A DNA stretch of 64,000 bases from Nocardioides oleivorans (GCF_004137255.1 NZ_SDWT01000001.1:1240001-1304000); one strand, 5' to 3'. Numbered from the stretch's first letter, positions 7,693 to 16,297 are shown. The notes: generated from the sequence alone by a model not told the origin. Translations and numbers: made by a program.

Positions 7693-9248
7693 CCGGCTCC
7701 CCGACCCGGATCACGCCCGGCCTGGCCGGAGTCCCCGAGGAGGTCGACGTGGTCGTCGTCGGCCTCGGCATCACGGGCGCCGGGGTCGCGCTCGACGCCG
7801 CCACCCGCGGACTCAGCGTGCTCGCCGTCGACGCCCACGACCTCGCCTTCGGCACCTCGCGCTGGTCGTCCAAGCTCGTGCACGGCGGCCTGCGCTACCT
7901 CGCCCAGGGCCAGCTCGCGATCGCCCACGAGAGCGCCGTCGAGCGCGGCATCCTGATGGACGTCACCGCCCCGCACCTCGTCCACCCGCTGCCGATGCTG
8001 ACCCCGGTCAACGACACGATGAGCCGGGGGAAGGCCGTGCTGACGTGGGGCGGCCTGCACGCCGGCGACGTGCTGCGCCGCACCGCCCACACCACCTCGC
8101 GCACCCTCCCCCGCCCGCGCCGGCTCAACGCCACGGAGACCCTGAACCTCGCCCCGTCCCTGCGCGCCGACGGCCTCCGCGGTGGGCTGCTCGGCTGGGA
8201 CGGGCAGCTCGAGGACGACGCCAGGCTCGTGGTCGCGGTGGCGCGCACGGCAGCGTCGTACGGCGCCGAGGTGCGCACGCGCGCCCGCGTCACGTCCGCG
8301 ACCGGCACCGGCGTGCGGCTGCGCGACGAGCTCACCGGGACGTCGTACGACGTCCGCGCGCAGGCGGTCGTCAACGCCACCGGCGTCTGGGCGGGCGACC
8401 TCGACGACCAGGTCCGGCTGCGCCCCAGCCGGGGGACCCACCTCGTCCTCCGCGGCGACTGCCTCCCGCACACCCGGGTCGCCGTGATGGTGCCGATCCC
8501 CGGCACGAGCGCGCGTTTCGCGATGGTCCTGCCCCAACCCGACGGGACCATCTACGTCGGGCTCACCGACGTGCCGGTCACCGGCGGCGTGCCCGACGTG
8601 CCGGTGCCGAGCCCGGGCGAGGTCGACTTCCTGCTCGACGTCGTCGCCTCCGCCTTCACCACGCCGCCGACCCGCGACGACGTGGTCGGCGCGTTCGCCG
8701 GGCTCCGCCCGCTGCTCGAGGTCGCCGGGGCCACCGACGGCGCGACCGCCGACCTGTCGCGACGCCACGCGATCCTCACCTCGACGACCGGCCTGACGAC
8801 GATCGTCGGCGGGAAGCTCACCACCTACCGCCGGATGGCCCAGGACACGCTGGACTCCCTCGTGGCCGACGGCCGCCTCACGGCCGGTCCCTGCCGCACC
8901 GCCGCGCTCCCGCTGCTCGGCGCCGCGTCCGCCGAGGAGCTGCGCCACCTCGACGCACACCCCCGGCTCGTACGCCGCTTCGGCACCGACGCCGCCCTCG
9001 TCCTGGCCACCGCGCGCGAGGTCACCGGGCTGACCGCCGAGGAGCTGCTCGAGCCGGCCTCGGACACCGTCCCGGTCACCCTCGCCGAGCTCGTCTTCGC
9101 CATCACCCACGAGGGTGCGCACGACGCCGACGACCTGCTCGACCGGCGTACCCGCGTCGGCATGGTCGCAGCCGACCGAAGGGCCACAGGACACCACGCG
9201 GAGCGGGCGCTCGCCCTCGTCACGGCATCACGACACACATCCGCCTGA
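7689..9248 (+). CDS. glpD: Glycerol-3-phosphate dehydrogenase, FAD-dependent
   Basis: Protein of 519 aa, the normal size for GlpD/GlpA. It starts with the FAD-binding Rossmann motif VVVVGLGITGAGVALDAATRG (residues about 21-41 contain the GxGxxG set), followed by the family motif GTSRWSSKLVHGGLRYL that places flavin and phosphate. The DAO-fold continues to about residue 370 (IVGGKLTTYRRMA is the typical end motif), then a small helical C-terminal domain. The enzyme oxidises glycerol 3-phosphate to dihydroxyacetone phosphate and passes electrons to quinone at the membrane. Its ATG overlaps the TetR stop by 4 bp, so the two are translated together. Product DHAP is also the precursor of ether lipids, which may link it to the divergent AGPS-like gene. 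Confidence 0.9.
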   Translation: MTGSPTRITPGLAGVPEEVDVVVVGLGITGAGVALDAATRGLSVLAVDAHDLAFGTSRWSSKLVHGGLRYLAQGQLAIAHESAVERGILMDVTAPHLVHPLPMLTPVNDTMSRGKAVLTWGGLHAGDVLRRTAHTTSRTLPRPRRLNATETLNLAPSLRADGLRGGLLGWDGQLEDDARLVVAVARTAASYGAEVRTRARVTSATGTGVRLRDELTGTSYDVRAQAVVNATGVWAGDLDDQVRLRPSRGTHLVLRGDCLPHTRVAVMVPIPGTSARFAMVLPQPDGTIYVGLTDVPVTGGVPDVPVPSPGEVDFLLDVVASAFTTPPTRDDVVGAFAGLRPLLEVAGATDGATADLSRRHAILTSTTGLTTIVGGKLTTYRRMAQDTLDSLVADGRLTAGPCRTAALPLLGAASAEELRHLDAHPRLVRRFGTDAALVLATAREVTGLTAEELLEPASDTVPVTLAELVFAITHEGAHDADDLLDRRTRVGMVAADRRATGHHAERALALVTASRHTSA

Positions 9249-9554
9249 GGTCCACGGACACGGCTGGTCCAGCAGACAGCAAAATCACCCGGGACTTCCT
9301 CAGAATCCCCGGACAGGACGCTGGCCAGATGGGATCGTTCTCCACGGCGCGCCCCTTGCTGACCCCATGCAGCAAGGGGCGCCCAGTCCTTCTTCTCGGG
9401 CTCGCTCCGCTTCGCCGTGTCCGCGGCGCTGGAGGCCCGCTCGCGCGTCGTCGTTGCCGCACTCTCCTCCGCTTCGCTCCTCCGCGACACAGCCCTCGTC
9501 CTTGCTTCACGGGCGCTCCGCGGACGGAACCCCCGGCCGGACGAACCCTCGCGC
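9249..9554. other. 306-bp convergent gap between glpD and glmS
   Basis: No convincing gene. It contains the strong hairpin at 9349-9382, a longer-range inverted repeat GTCCGCGG (9419-9426) / CCGCGGAC (9518-9525), and several CTCCGCTTCGC-like runs. Open frames crossing it are weak and lack ribosome binding sites. Confidence 0.5.
9349..9382. terminator. Perfect hairpin between glpD and glmS
   Basis: Arms GCGCCCCTTGCTG (9349-9361) and CAGCAAGGGGCGC (9370-9382) pair perfectly over 13 bp around an 8-nt loop. On the plus strand it is followed by a T-rich patch (CCTTCTTCTC). It can serve both convergent genes. Confidence 0.7.
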
Positions 9555-11378
9555 CTACTCGACCGTGACGGACTTCGCGAGGTTGCGCGGCTTGTCGATG
9601 TCGTGGCCGAGGTGCTGCGCGGCGTGGTAGGCCAGCAGCTGCAGCGGGATGGTCAGGAGGATCGGGTCGAGCTCCGGCTCGTTGCGGGGCACGACGACCC
9701 GGCGGGCGTCGATCCCGCCGAGGTCCACCTCCTCGTGGGTGACCACGACGAGCGGCCCGGAGCGCGCCGCGATCTCGTGCAGCGCCCCGATGTTGCGCTC
9801 GGTGAGCTCGTCGTGCGGCACCAGCGCGACCGTCGGCACGCCGGGGTCGATCAGCGCGAGCGGGCCGTGCTTGAGCTCGGAGGTCTGGTAGGCCTCGGCG
9901 TGGCGGTAGCTGATCTCCTTGAACTTCTGGGCCCCCTCTCGCGCGACCGGGAAGCCACGCACCCGGCCGATGAAGAACAGGCTCTGGGCCTCCGCGAGCG
10001 AGTGCGCCACCTCGACGAGGTCGTCCTCGATCGCGAGGACCTCCTCGATCTGCGCGGGCAGCCGCTCGAGGCCCGCGACCAGTCGCTTGCCGTCGGCGAT
10101 CGAGAGGTCGCGCACCCGGCCGAGCTGGAGCGCGAGGAGGGCGAAGGCGAGGAACATGTTGGTCAGCGCCTTGGTGCTCGCGACCGCGACCTCGGGTCCG
10201 GCGTGCAGGTAGATGCCGCCGTCGCACTCGCGGGCGATGGCCGAGCCGACGACGTTGACCAGGCCGACGCAGCGGCCACCCTTTCGGCGCACCTCCTGGA
10301 CGGCGAGCAGGGTGTCGATGGTCTCGCCGGACTGGCTGACGGCCACGTAGAGCGTGTCCGGCTCGATGACCGGGTCGCGGTAGCGGAACTCGCTGGCGGC
10401 CTCGGCGTCGGCGGGGATCCGGGCGAGCTCCTCGATGAGCGCGGCCCCCATCTGGCCCACGTAGTAGGCCGAGCCGCAGCCGAGGATCTTCACCCGCCGC
10501 ACGGCGCGGAGGTCGCGGGCGTCCATGTCGAGGCCACCGAGGTGGGCGGTGCCGAAGCGGTCGTCGAGGCGTCCGCGGAGCACCGCCTGCGCGGTCGTGG
10601 GCTGCTCGAGGATCTCCTTGCGCATGTAGGACTCGTGGTCGCCGGCGTCATAGGCCGACGCGTCGATGTCGACCTCGCTCGCCGTCTTGCCGGTGTGGAT
10701 CAGGTCGGAGTGGCGCATCGTGTGGAAGCCGGCCGCCGTCACGGTCGCCATCTCGCCGTCGTCGAGCATCGCCACGGTCGTCGTGTGGCGCACGATCGCG
10801 GCCAGGTCGGAGGCGACGTACATCTCCTTGTCCCCGACGCCGACGACCAGCGGGCTGCCGTTGCGGGCCACGACGATGCGGTCGGGGAAGTCGGCGTGCA
10901 GGACCGCGAGGCCGTACGTCCCGACGACCGCCGCCAGCGCGTCTCGGACCTTGCCCTCGAGGGTGTCGGCGTCGCTGCGGGCGACGAGGTGGGCGAGCAC
11001 CTCGGTGTCGGTGTCGCTGACCAGGGTGGTGCCGGCGTCGGTGAGCTCACCGCGGAGAGCAGCGGCGTTGTCGATGATCCCGTTGTGCACGACTGCGACC
11101 CGGCCCGACTCGTCGGTGTGCGGGTGGGCGTTGACGTCGTTGGCCGGCCCGTGGGTCGCCCAGCGGGTGTGGCCGATCCCCGTGGACCCGGTGAAGCGCT
11201 TGGGGAGGTCGGCCGTCAGGTCCCGGACCCGGCCGGCCTGCTTGGCGACCCGGAGGCCGCGGGCGCCCAGCACGGCGACGCCGGCCGAGTCGTAGCCGCG
11301 GTGCTCGAGCCGGGTGAGGCCTTCGAGGACGAGCGGGGCCGCGTCCTGGCGGCCGATGTAGCCGACGATTCCGCACAT
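9555..11378 (-). CDS. glmS: Glutamine-fructose-6-phosphate aminotransferase (isomerizing)
   Basis: Protein of 607 aa, the family's usual length. After removal of Met, Cys2 of MCGIVGYIG is the N-terminal nucleophile of the glutaminase domain (residues 1 to about 230). Two SIS sugar-isomerase domains follow; GCGSAYYVG and SQSGETIDTL are the fructose-6-phosphate binding loops, and the chain ends in the typical LAKSVTVE. The enzyme makes glucosamine 6-phosphate, the first step of UDP-GlcNAc and peptidoglycan synthesis in the cytosol. A small conserved-looking gene lies directly upstream on the same strand (11 bp away). I saw no glmS ribozyme, which is not expected in this phylum. Confidence 0.95.
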   Translation of the reverse strand: MCGIVGYIGRQDAAPLVLEGLTRLEHRGYDSAGVAVLGARGLRVAKQAGRVRDLTADLPKRFTGSTGIGHTRWATHGPANDVNAHPHTDESGRVAVVHNGIIDNAAALRGELTDAGTTLVSDTDTEVLAHLVARSDADTLEGKVRDALAAVVGTYGLAVLHADFPDRIVVARNGSPLVVGVGDKEMYVASDLAAIVRHTTTVAMLDDGEMATVTAAGFHTMRHSDLIHTGKTASEVDIDASAYDAGDHESYMRKEILEQPTTAQAVLRGRLDDRFGTAHLGGLDMDARDLRAVRRVKILGCGSAYYVGQMGAALIEELARIPADAEAASEFRYRDPVIEPDTLYVAVSQSGETIDTLLAVQEVRRKGGRCVGLVNVVGSAIARECDGGIYLHAGPEVAVASTKALTNMFLAFALLALQLGRVRDLSIADGKRLVAGLERLPAQIEEVLAIEDDLVEVAHSLAEAQSLFFIGRVRGFPVAREGAQKFKEISYRHAEAYQTSELKHGPLALIDPGVPTVALVPHDELTERNIGALHEIAARSGPLVVVTHEEVDLGGIDARRVVVPRNEPELDPILLTIPLQLLAYHAAQHLGHDIDKPRNLAKSVTVE

Positions 11379-11389
11379 GGTGGACGTTC

Positions 11390-11650
11390 CTATCCGTAGA
11401 TGATCCGGCGCAGCTGGCGCTCGCTGAGCTCGGGCGCCGCGACCACGCGCTCGCCGAGCTCCTCGGCGATGCGGGCGAAGATCTCGGGGTTCTTTGCGCC
11501 GTAGGTCTTGAGGTGGGCGTGCCGGGCCCGCACGTAGTCCTCCACGCCCTGGGCGTGGAAGGCGATCACGTCGTCGATCACACGTGCCGCCTCGCCCGGG
11601 GTGAGCGAGGTGGTGGCGACGACGTGGTTCACGAGCGCGGGGTCCGGCAC
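11390..11650 (-). CDS. Small helical protein of unknown function upstream of glmS
   Basis: Protein of 86 aa starting at GTG 11650 and ending 11 bp before glmS, so the two are probably one transcript. It is mainly helical by composition; residues 18-60 contain a run with His and Arg (FHAQGVEDYVRARHAHLKTY) and the tail ELSERQLRRIIYG. No signal peptide or membrane segment is visible. The family is not recognised. Short helical ORFs placed before glmS are common in actinobacterial genomes as far as I recall, but I assign no role. Confidence 0.7.
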   Translation of the reverse strand: MPDPALVNHVVATTSLTPGEAARVIDDVIAFHAQGVEDYVRARHAHLKTYGAKNPEIFARIAEELGERVVAAPELSERQLRRIIYG

Positions 11651-11897
11651 ACGTCAGATGGTGCGCCTCGGCTCATCGAATGCCAAGTTCCTGCCCGATT
11701 TCGGGCAGAACCCGGTACCTCGGCCTGCGCGCAGCACGTGTCCCTCCGTCCCACGCACCACAAGTGGGGTGCAGATCCCGCCTCTGGTGGTCAGAAGGAC
11801 CCGATGTGGGGGAAGTTCGGCCTGGCCGAGCGAACGTGGTGTGCGCAGGTGGGGATGTGCTATCTTGAGTGAACAGAAGGTGAACGGAAGGTGTCAC

Positions 11898-12023
11898 ATG
11901 AGCAAGCACACGATGTCCGGCGTGCCGGTCTGCACCTGGGTCGCCGTCACGGATGCGTCGGGTCGCACCCGCATGGAGGCACACTGGTCGATCGCCGGCG
12001 CTGCCCAGTCCCAGGCAGCCTGA
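11898..12023 (+). CDS. Putative 41-aa small protein
   Basis: ATG 11898 to TGA 12021-12023. A Shine-Dalgarno-like GGAAGG lies about 7 bases upstream, a TATCTT -10-like box is near 11861, and a strong hairpin follows the stop by 18 bp, so this looks like a complete small transcription unit. The peptide has a mixed composition with one Cys and the segment VCTWVAVTDASGRTRMEAHW, which resembles two beta strands joined by a turn. No signal peptide and no recognised family. Function unknown; the signals around it are stronger evidence than the peptide itself. Confidence 0.55.
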   Translation: MSKHTMSGVPVCTWVAVTDASGRTRMEAHWSIAGAAQSQAA

Positions 12024-12041
12024 GCACAGGTCCCAGCGCAC

Positions 12042-12070
12042 GAGCCGCGTCCCCGCCGGGGGCGCGGCTC
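12042..12070 (+). terminator. Hairpin after the 41-aa ORF
   Basis: Arms GAGCCGCGTCCCC (12042-12054) and GGGGGCGCGGCTC (12058-12070) pair over 13 positions with one T-G, around a 3-nt loop. It follows the small ORF and precedes the yceI promoter region. Confidence 0.65.
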
Positions 12071-12143
12071 GATGCACGTCCGGTGTGCGAGGAAATTCCT
12101 CTCGCCGCTGGGGAATGATCCGCGGACGGTGTACGTTCGTTTG

Positions 12144-12161
12144 GTTGAATCTTGGATCAAC
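12144..12161. promoter_or_regulatory. Interrupted palindrome upstream of yceI-like gene
   Basis: GTTGA-N8-TCAAC lies 23 bp before the ATG at 12185. A similar sized interrupted palindrome, TGGTT-N8-AACCA (12919-12936), lies before the doxX-like gene. YceI and DoxX genes are often under MarR-type control, so these may be operator sites; this is a guess from spacing and symmetry. Confidence 0.3.
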
Positions 12162-12184
12162 AACCCGACACCTCAGGAGCCTCC

Positions 12185-12754
12185 ATGTCCAGCGCCTTCG
12201 ACGCCCCCACCACCGCCATCGACGACATCTCCGGTGACTACGCCCTCGACGTGACGCACAGCCGCCTCGGCTTCGTCGCGCGCCACGCGATGGTCACCAA
12301 GGTCCGCGGCCAGTTCACCGCCTTCAGCGGCACCGCGAAGATCGACGAGGCCACCCCGTCGAGCTCCAAGGTCGACCTGTCGATCGACGTCGCCTCGATC
12401 GACTCCGGCACCGCCGACCGCGACGGCCACCTCAAGTCCGCCGACTTCTTCGACGCCGAGACCTACCCGGCGATCACCTTCTCCTCCACCGAGGTCTCCC
12501 GGTCGGGCTCCGACTGGACCATCACCGGCGACCTGACGATCAAGGACGTGACCAAGCCCGTCACGATCGAGTTCGAGCAGACCGGCTCGGCCGTCGACCC
12601 CTTCGGCAACACCCGCGTCGGCTTCGAGGGCGAGACCACCATCAACCGCAAGGACTGGGGCCTCACCTGGAACGCCGCGCTCGAGACCGGCGGCGTCCTC
12701 GTCTCCGAGAAGATCAAGCTCGAGTTCGACGTCTCGGCCATCAAGAGCGCCTGA
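12185..12754 (+). CDS. YceI family protein
   Basis: Protein of 189 aa. ATG 12185 is chosen because AGGAG lies 6 bases before it; an upstream TTG at 12152 would add 11 residues without a ribosome binding site. The sequence has the YceI lipocalin-like pattern: WDVTHS-like start (YALDVTHSRLGF), VRGQF, the DGHLKSADFFDAETYPAITF core motif, and GDLTIKDVTKPV. YceI proteins bind isoprenoid or other amphiphilic lipids in a beta barrel. No signal peptide is visible, so this one is probably cytosolic, as is common in actinobacteria. A perfect 19-bp hairpin follows the gene. Confidence 0.9.
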   Translation: MSSAFDAPTTAIDDISGDYALDVTHSRLGFVARHAMVTKVRGQFTAFSGTAKIDEATPSSSKVDLSIDVASIDSGTADRDGHLKSADFFDAETYPAITFSSTEVSRSGSDWTITGDLTIKDVTKPVTIEFEQTGSAVDPFGNTRVGFEGETTINRKDWGLTWNAALETGGVLVSEKIKLEFDVSAIKSA

Positions 12755-12788
12755 TCGAGTCGGCGCGCCTGCGCCGCTGAACCGCGTC

Positions 12789-12832
12789 GAGCCGGCGCAT
12801 CTGCACCCCGCACGGTGCAGATGCGCCGGCTC
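12789..12832 (+). terminator. Perfect 19-bp hairpin after yceI-like gene
   Basis: Arms GAGCCGGCGCATCTGCACC (12789-12807) and its exact complement (12814-12832) around a 6-nt loop, 35 bp after the stop, followed by TCATTTCACTT. A strong intrinsic terminator for this genome. Confidence 0.8.
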
Positions 12833-12952
12833 GGCGTCATTTCACTTCGCTTCGGCGCCCGGGTCCGACCGCTCGTCGCGGCTCACAGGTTCCTCTCACG
12901 TTCGCTGTCTACCGTGCATGGTTCAACCGTCAACCACTCGGAGGTAGAGACG

Positions 12953-13408
12953 ATGAACATCCCCACCATCCATCCCCGCACCACCCCCGCTGCCGACATC
13001 GCCCTGCTCGTGGGGCGCATCGCCCTCGGCGTCACGATGGTGGCCCACGGCCTGCAGAAGATCGACCAGGGCGGCCTCGGCGGCACCGCCGAGGGCTTCG
13101 AGGCCATGGGCATCCCGGCCCCGGGCGCCGCGGCGCTCTTCGCGATCTCGATCGAGGTCGGTGGCGGCGTACTTGTCCTGCTCGGCGCCCTCACCCCCGT
13201 CGTCGGGGTGCTGTGGGCGGCCAACATGGCCGGAGCGTGGTGGTTCGTCCACCGCGACGCCTTCTTCGCCGGCGAGGGAGGCTACGAGCTCGTCATGGTG
13301 CTCGGCGCCCTCGGCCTGGTGCTCGCCGGCACCGGGCCCGGCCGGCTCTCGGTCGACGCGCTCCTCACCCGCCGTCGTACCAGCGACCGCGAGCTCGTCA
13401 GCGCCTGA
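12953..13408 (+). CDS. DoxX family membrane protein
   Basis: Protein of 151 aa. ATG 12953 is preceded by GGAGGTAG at 5-6 bases, a near-perfect ribosome binding site; a longer frame from 12815 lacks one. Four hydrophobic segments are visible (about residues 17-37, 60-80, 85-105, 112-132), with the DoxX features RIALGVTMVAHGLQK and the GLGGTAEGFEAMGIP loop. DoxX-like proteins are inner-membrane proteins; in Mycobacterium one member forms a redox-homeostasis complex with superoxide dismutase, while most are uncharacterised. Its pairing with yceI on the same strand is frequent in bacteria and suggests a stress or envelope role, by inference. Confidence 0.85.
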   Translation: MNIPTIHPRTTPAADIALLVGRIALGVTMVAHGLQKIDQGGLGGTAEGFEAMGIPAPGAAALFAISIEVGGGVLVLLGALTPVVGVLWAANMAGAWWFVHRDAFFAGEGGYELVMVLGALGLVLAGTGPGRLSVDALLTRRRTSDRELVSA

Positions 13409-13501
13409 TCGCCACCCTGGGCGGTCAGTGAGCCACAGTCCCGAGGCGCCGATCGTGGGCCACGCACCGCCCACGGGCGTGTCGTACGGAGACCCGCCGA
13501 G

Positions 13502-13555
13502 GAGCGGTGAGTGAGCCACCATTTCGGCGCGCAGAATGTGGCTCACTCACCGCTC
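13502..13555. terminator. Hairpin between convergent doxX-like and helicase genes
   Basis: Arms GAGCGGTGAGTGAGCCAC (13502-13519) and its exact complement (13538-13555) form an 18-bp stem extended by ATT/AAT pairs past a bulge. It lies 10 bp from the helicase stop codon. A partial copy of the arm, GTGAGCCACAGT, is at 13428-13439. Confidence 0.75.
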
Positions 13556-13564
13556 AGCAGGAGC

Positions 13565-15298
13565 TCAGGTGCGCGGGCGCTTGCCCTTGTAGCCGCCGGA
13601 GCCACCCTTGTGACCGCCACCGGGCCGTCCGCGGAAGGGACCGTTGTCCGGCTTGATCTCGATGAGCTTGCCGGAGATGCGGGTGCCGGCGAGGCGGTCG
13701 AGCGTGCCGGCGGGCAGGTCGGCGGGGAGCTCGACGACGGAGAAGTCGGGCTTGATCGAGATGTAGCCGAAGTCGCCGCGCGACAAGCCGCCCTCGTTGG
13801 CGAGCGCGCCGACGATCTGGCGCGGCTCGACCTTGTGCCGCTTGCCGACCTCGATGCGGTACGCCGCCATCGGCGCGCCGCTGCGCGACTCCCGCGGCGG
13901 CCGCTCGCCCTTGCCGGCGTGGGTCGAGCGCTCCTCGAAGGACCGCTGGCGCGGCTCAGGCTCGGGCTCGAGCAGGAGGGGCTGCTCGCCGTGCATGACG
14001 GCGGCGAGCGCGGCGGCCACGTCGACCTCGGGCACGTCGTGCTCCTCGACGTAGTGCGAGACCACGTCGCGGAAGAAGTCGATGCGCTCGGGCTGGGTGA
14101 GCGCCTGGGTGATCTGGTCGTCGAAGCGCGAGAGGCGGGTGGCGTTGACGTCGTCGACGGTCGGCAGCTGCATCTGGGTGAGCGGCTGGCGGGTGGCCTT
14201 CTCGATGGCGCGGAGCAGGTGGCGCTCGCGCGGCGTGACGAAGGCGATCGAGTCGCCGCTGCGGCCCGCACGACCGGTGCGGCCGATGCGGTGGACGTAG
14301 GACTCGGTGTCGGTCGGGATGTCGTAGTTCACGACGTGGCTGATCCGCTCGACGTCGAGGCCGCGGGCGGCGACGTCGGTGGCGACGAGGATGTCGAGCT
14401 TGCCGGCCTTGAGCTGGTTGACGGTGCGCTCGCGCTGCACCTGGGCGACGTCGCCGTTGATCGCCATCGCGGAGTAGCCGCGGGCACGCAGCTTCTCGGC
14501 CAGCGTCTCGGTCTCGTTCTTGGTGCGGACGAAGACGATCATCCCCTCGAAGTTCTCGACCTCGAGGATGCGGGTGAGGGCGTCGACCTTCTGCGGGTAG
14601 GACACGATCAGGTAGCGCTGGGTGATCGTCGAGGACGTCGTCGTCTTGTTCTTGACGGTGATCTCGACCGGGTCCTCGAGGTACTTCTTCGAGATCCGGC
14701 GGATCTGGGCCGGCATCGTGGCGGAGAAGAGCGCGACGTGCTTGTCGTCGGGGGTGTCGGCAAGGATCGTCTCGACGTCCTCGGCGAAGCCCATCTTGAG
14801 CATCTCGTCGGCCTCGTCGAGGACGAGGAAGCGCAGCTCGCTCAGGTCGAGCGTGCCCTTCTCGAGGTGGTCCATGATCCGGCCCGGGGTGCCGACGACG
14901 ACGTGCACGCCGCGGCGCAGGGCGGAGAGCTGGACGCCGTACCCCTGGCCGCCATAGATCGGCAGGACGCGGACGCCCTTCATGTGGGCGGCGTACTTCT
15001 CGAAGGCCTCCGAGACCTGGAGCGCGAGCTCACGGGTCGGGGCGAGGACGAGCGCCTGCGGGGTCTTCTGGTCCATGTCGAGCTGCGACAGGATCGGCAG
15101 CGCGAAGGCGGCCGTCTTGCCGGTGCCGGTCTGGGCGAGACCGACCACGTGGCGGCCCTCGAGCAGCGGCGGGATGGTCAGCGCCTGGATCTGCGAGGGG
15201 GTCTCGTACCCGACGTCGGCCAGCGCCTTCAGGACCTCCGGCGCGAGGCCGAGGTCGGAGAAGTTCTGCTCGGGTGCTTCGGGCTGCTCGTCACTCAC
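13565..15298 (-). CDS. deaD: DEAD-box ATP-dependent RNA helicase with DbpA-type RNA-binding tail
   Basis: Protein of 577 aa from GTG 15298, which gives a start (SDEQPEAPEQNFSDLGL) that leads straight into the Q motif; the frame stays open far upstream, but that part is antisense to the GNAT gene and unsupported. Motifs in order: Walker A AQTGTGKT, PTRELA, TPGRI, DEAD, SAT, and in the second RecA domain the ARGLDVERISHVVNYD and HRIGRTGRAGR motifs. A linker rich in Pro/Glu (about 425-475) leads to a DbpA-like RNA-binding domain, then a basic Gly-rich tail (GGGHKGGSGGYKGKRPRT). CsdA/DeaD helicases unwind RNA in ribosome assembly, decay and cold adaptation. Confidence 0.93.
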   Translation of the reverse strand: MSDEQPEAPEQNFSDLGLAPEVLKALADVGYETPSQIQALTIPPLLEGRHVVGLAQTGTGKTAAFALPILSQLDMDQKTPQALVLAPTRELALQVSEAFEKYAAHMKGVRVLPIYGGQGYGVQLSALRRGVHVVVGTPGRIMDHLEKGTLDLSELRFLVLDEADEMLKMGFAEDVETILADTPDDKHVALFSATMPAQIRRISKKYLEDPVEITVKNKTTTSSTITQRYLIVSYPQKVDALTRILEVENFEGMIVFVRTKNETETLAEKLRARGYSAMAINGDVAQVQRERTVNQLKAGKLDILVATDVAARGLDVERISHVVNYDIPTDTESYVHRIGRTGRAGRSGDSIAFVTPRERHLLRAIEKATRQPLTQMQLPTVDDVNATRLSRFDDQITQALTQPERIDFFRDVVSHYVEEHDVPEVDVAAALAAVMHGEQPLLLEPEPEPRQRSFEERSTHAGKGERPPRESRSGAPMAAYRIEVGKRHKVEPRQIVGALANEGGLSRGDFGYISIKPDFSVVELPADLPAGTLDRLAGTRISGKLIEIKPDNGPFRGRPGGGHKGGSGGYKGKRPRT

Positions 15299-15391
15299 CC
15301 GACAACGGTAGGGCTTCACGCCTGAAACGGGCATTCCCCGAGCGCGAAAATGCCCGCGACAGGGCCCCACGTGAGGCAGCACACTCCGTTC

Positions 15392-16297
15392 ATGGTCGAA
15401 CTGCCAGCGGGCCTCACCACCCGCCCCCTCCGCACGTCCGACGCGCACGCGGTCTTCGTGCTGATGGCCGCACAGGAGCAGGAGGACGTCGGCACGGTCG
15501 AGATCGAGGAGGCCGACATCGTCAGTGACTGGGCGCGGCCCAGCCACGACCTCGGCGCTCGGTCGGTCGGCGTGTGGGACGGCGACGAGCTGGTGGCCTA
15601 CGCCGAGCTGATGGGTGCCGACCGCGCCGACACCTCCGTGCTGCCCTCGCACCGCGGTCGCGGGATCGGCACCTGGCTGGCCGGCTGGCTCCAGGACCTC
15701 GGCCGCAGCGTCGGCTCGAGCGTCGTCGGCATGCCGGTGCCGCAGGGCTCGCCCGGCGACCGGCTGCTCGAGGAGCTCGGCTTCCGGGTGCGCTGGACGA
15801 GCTGGGTCCTGAAGCTGCCCGAGGGGGCGACGATCGCCGAGCGCGACCTGCCGGAGGGCTACGTCGTCCGCACCGCGGAGCCCGGCGAGCTGCGCGCGGC
15901 GCACGACGTGCTCGAGGACGCGTTCCTCGAGTGGTCGGTGCGCGACCGGGAGCCGTTCGAGGACTTCGAGGCCGCCACGCTCGGCCGTCCCGGCTTCGAG
16001 CCCTGGAACCTCCGCGTCGTGGTCGACCCTGCCGGTGCCGTCGTCGGCGTCTCCCTCGTGCTGGTCTCCGACAACGGCTCGACGGGGTACGTCGACCGGC
16101 TGGCGGTGCGGCGCGACCACCGCCACCGCGGGATCGCCCAGGCCCTGCTGGTCGACTCCTTCGCCCGGGCGCGCGACCACGGCACCACGACGTCGGAGCT
16201 CAGCACCGACTCGCGGACGGGGGCACTGAGTCTCTACGAACGGGTGGGAATGGTGACAGATTCGATCTGGGTCAATCGGGCCGTCGACCTTTCCTGA
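15392..16297 (+). CDS. Tandem GNAT-family acetyltransferase
   Basis: Protein of 301 aa from ATG 15392; an ATG at 15350 in the same frame would add 14 residues that do not fit the domain start. Two GNAT folds are visible: residues about 5-145 with the acetyl-CoA loop SHRGRGIGTWLAGWL, and about 160-301 with RRDHRHRGIAQALLVDSF and YERVGM. This two-domain plan is that of mycothiol synthase MshD and related actinobacterial enzymes, but key MshD features cannot be confirmed by eye and the substrate is left open. It is divergent from the helicase gene (93 bp between starts) and ends in a hairpin at its stop. Confidence 0.85.
   Translation: MVELPAGLTTRPLRTSDAHAVFVLMAAQEQEDVGTVEIEEADIVSDWARPSHDLGARSVGVWDGDELVAYAELMGADRADTSVLPSHRGRGIGTWLAGWLQDLGRSVGSSVVGMPVPQGSPGDRLLEELGFRVRWTSWVLKLPEGATIAERDLPEGYVVRTAEPGELRAAHDVLEDAFLEWSVRDREPFEDFEAATLGRPGFEPWNLRVVVDPAGAVVGVSLVLVSDNGSTGYVDRLAVRRDHRHRGIAQALLVDSFARARDHGTTTSELSTDSRTGALSLYERVGMVTDSIWVNRAVDLS

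Noticed and set aside
9400..9550. A small gene in the glpD-glmS gap
   Set aside because: Open frames there consist of CTCCGCTTCGC-like repeats and lack start signals.
11673..12077. 134-codon minus-strand frame over the small ORF region
   Set aside because: No ribosome binding site and a composition typical of shadow frames; the plus-strand 41-codon ORF has better signals.
15299..16180. Upstream extension of the DEAD-box helicase frame
   Set aside because: The frame stays open without a stop, but the extension is antisense to the GNAT gene and not helicase-like; GTG 15298 directly precedes the helicase domain.
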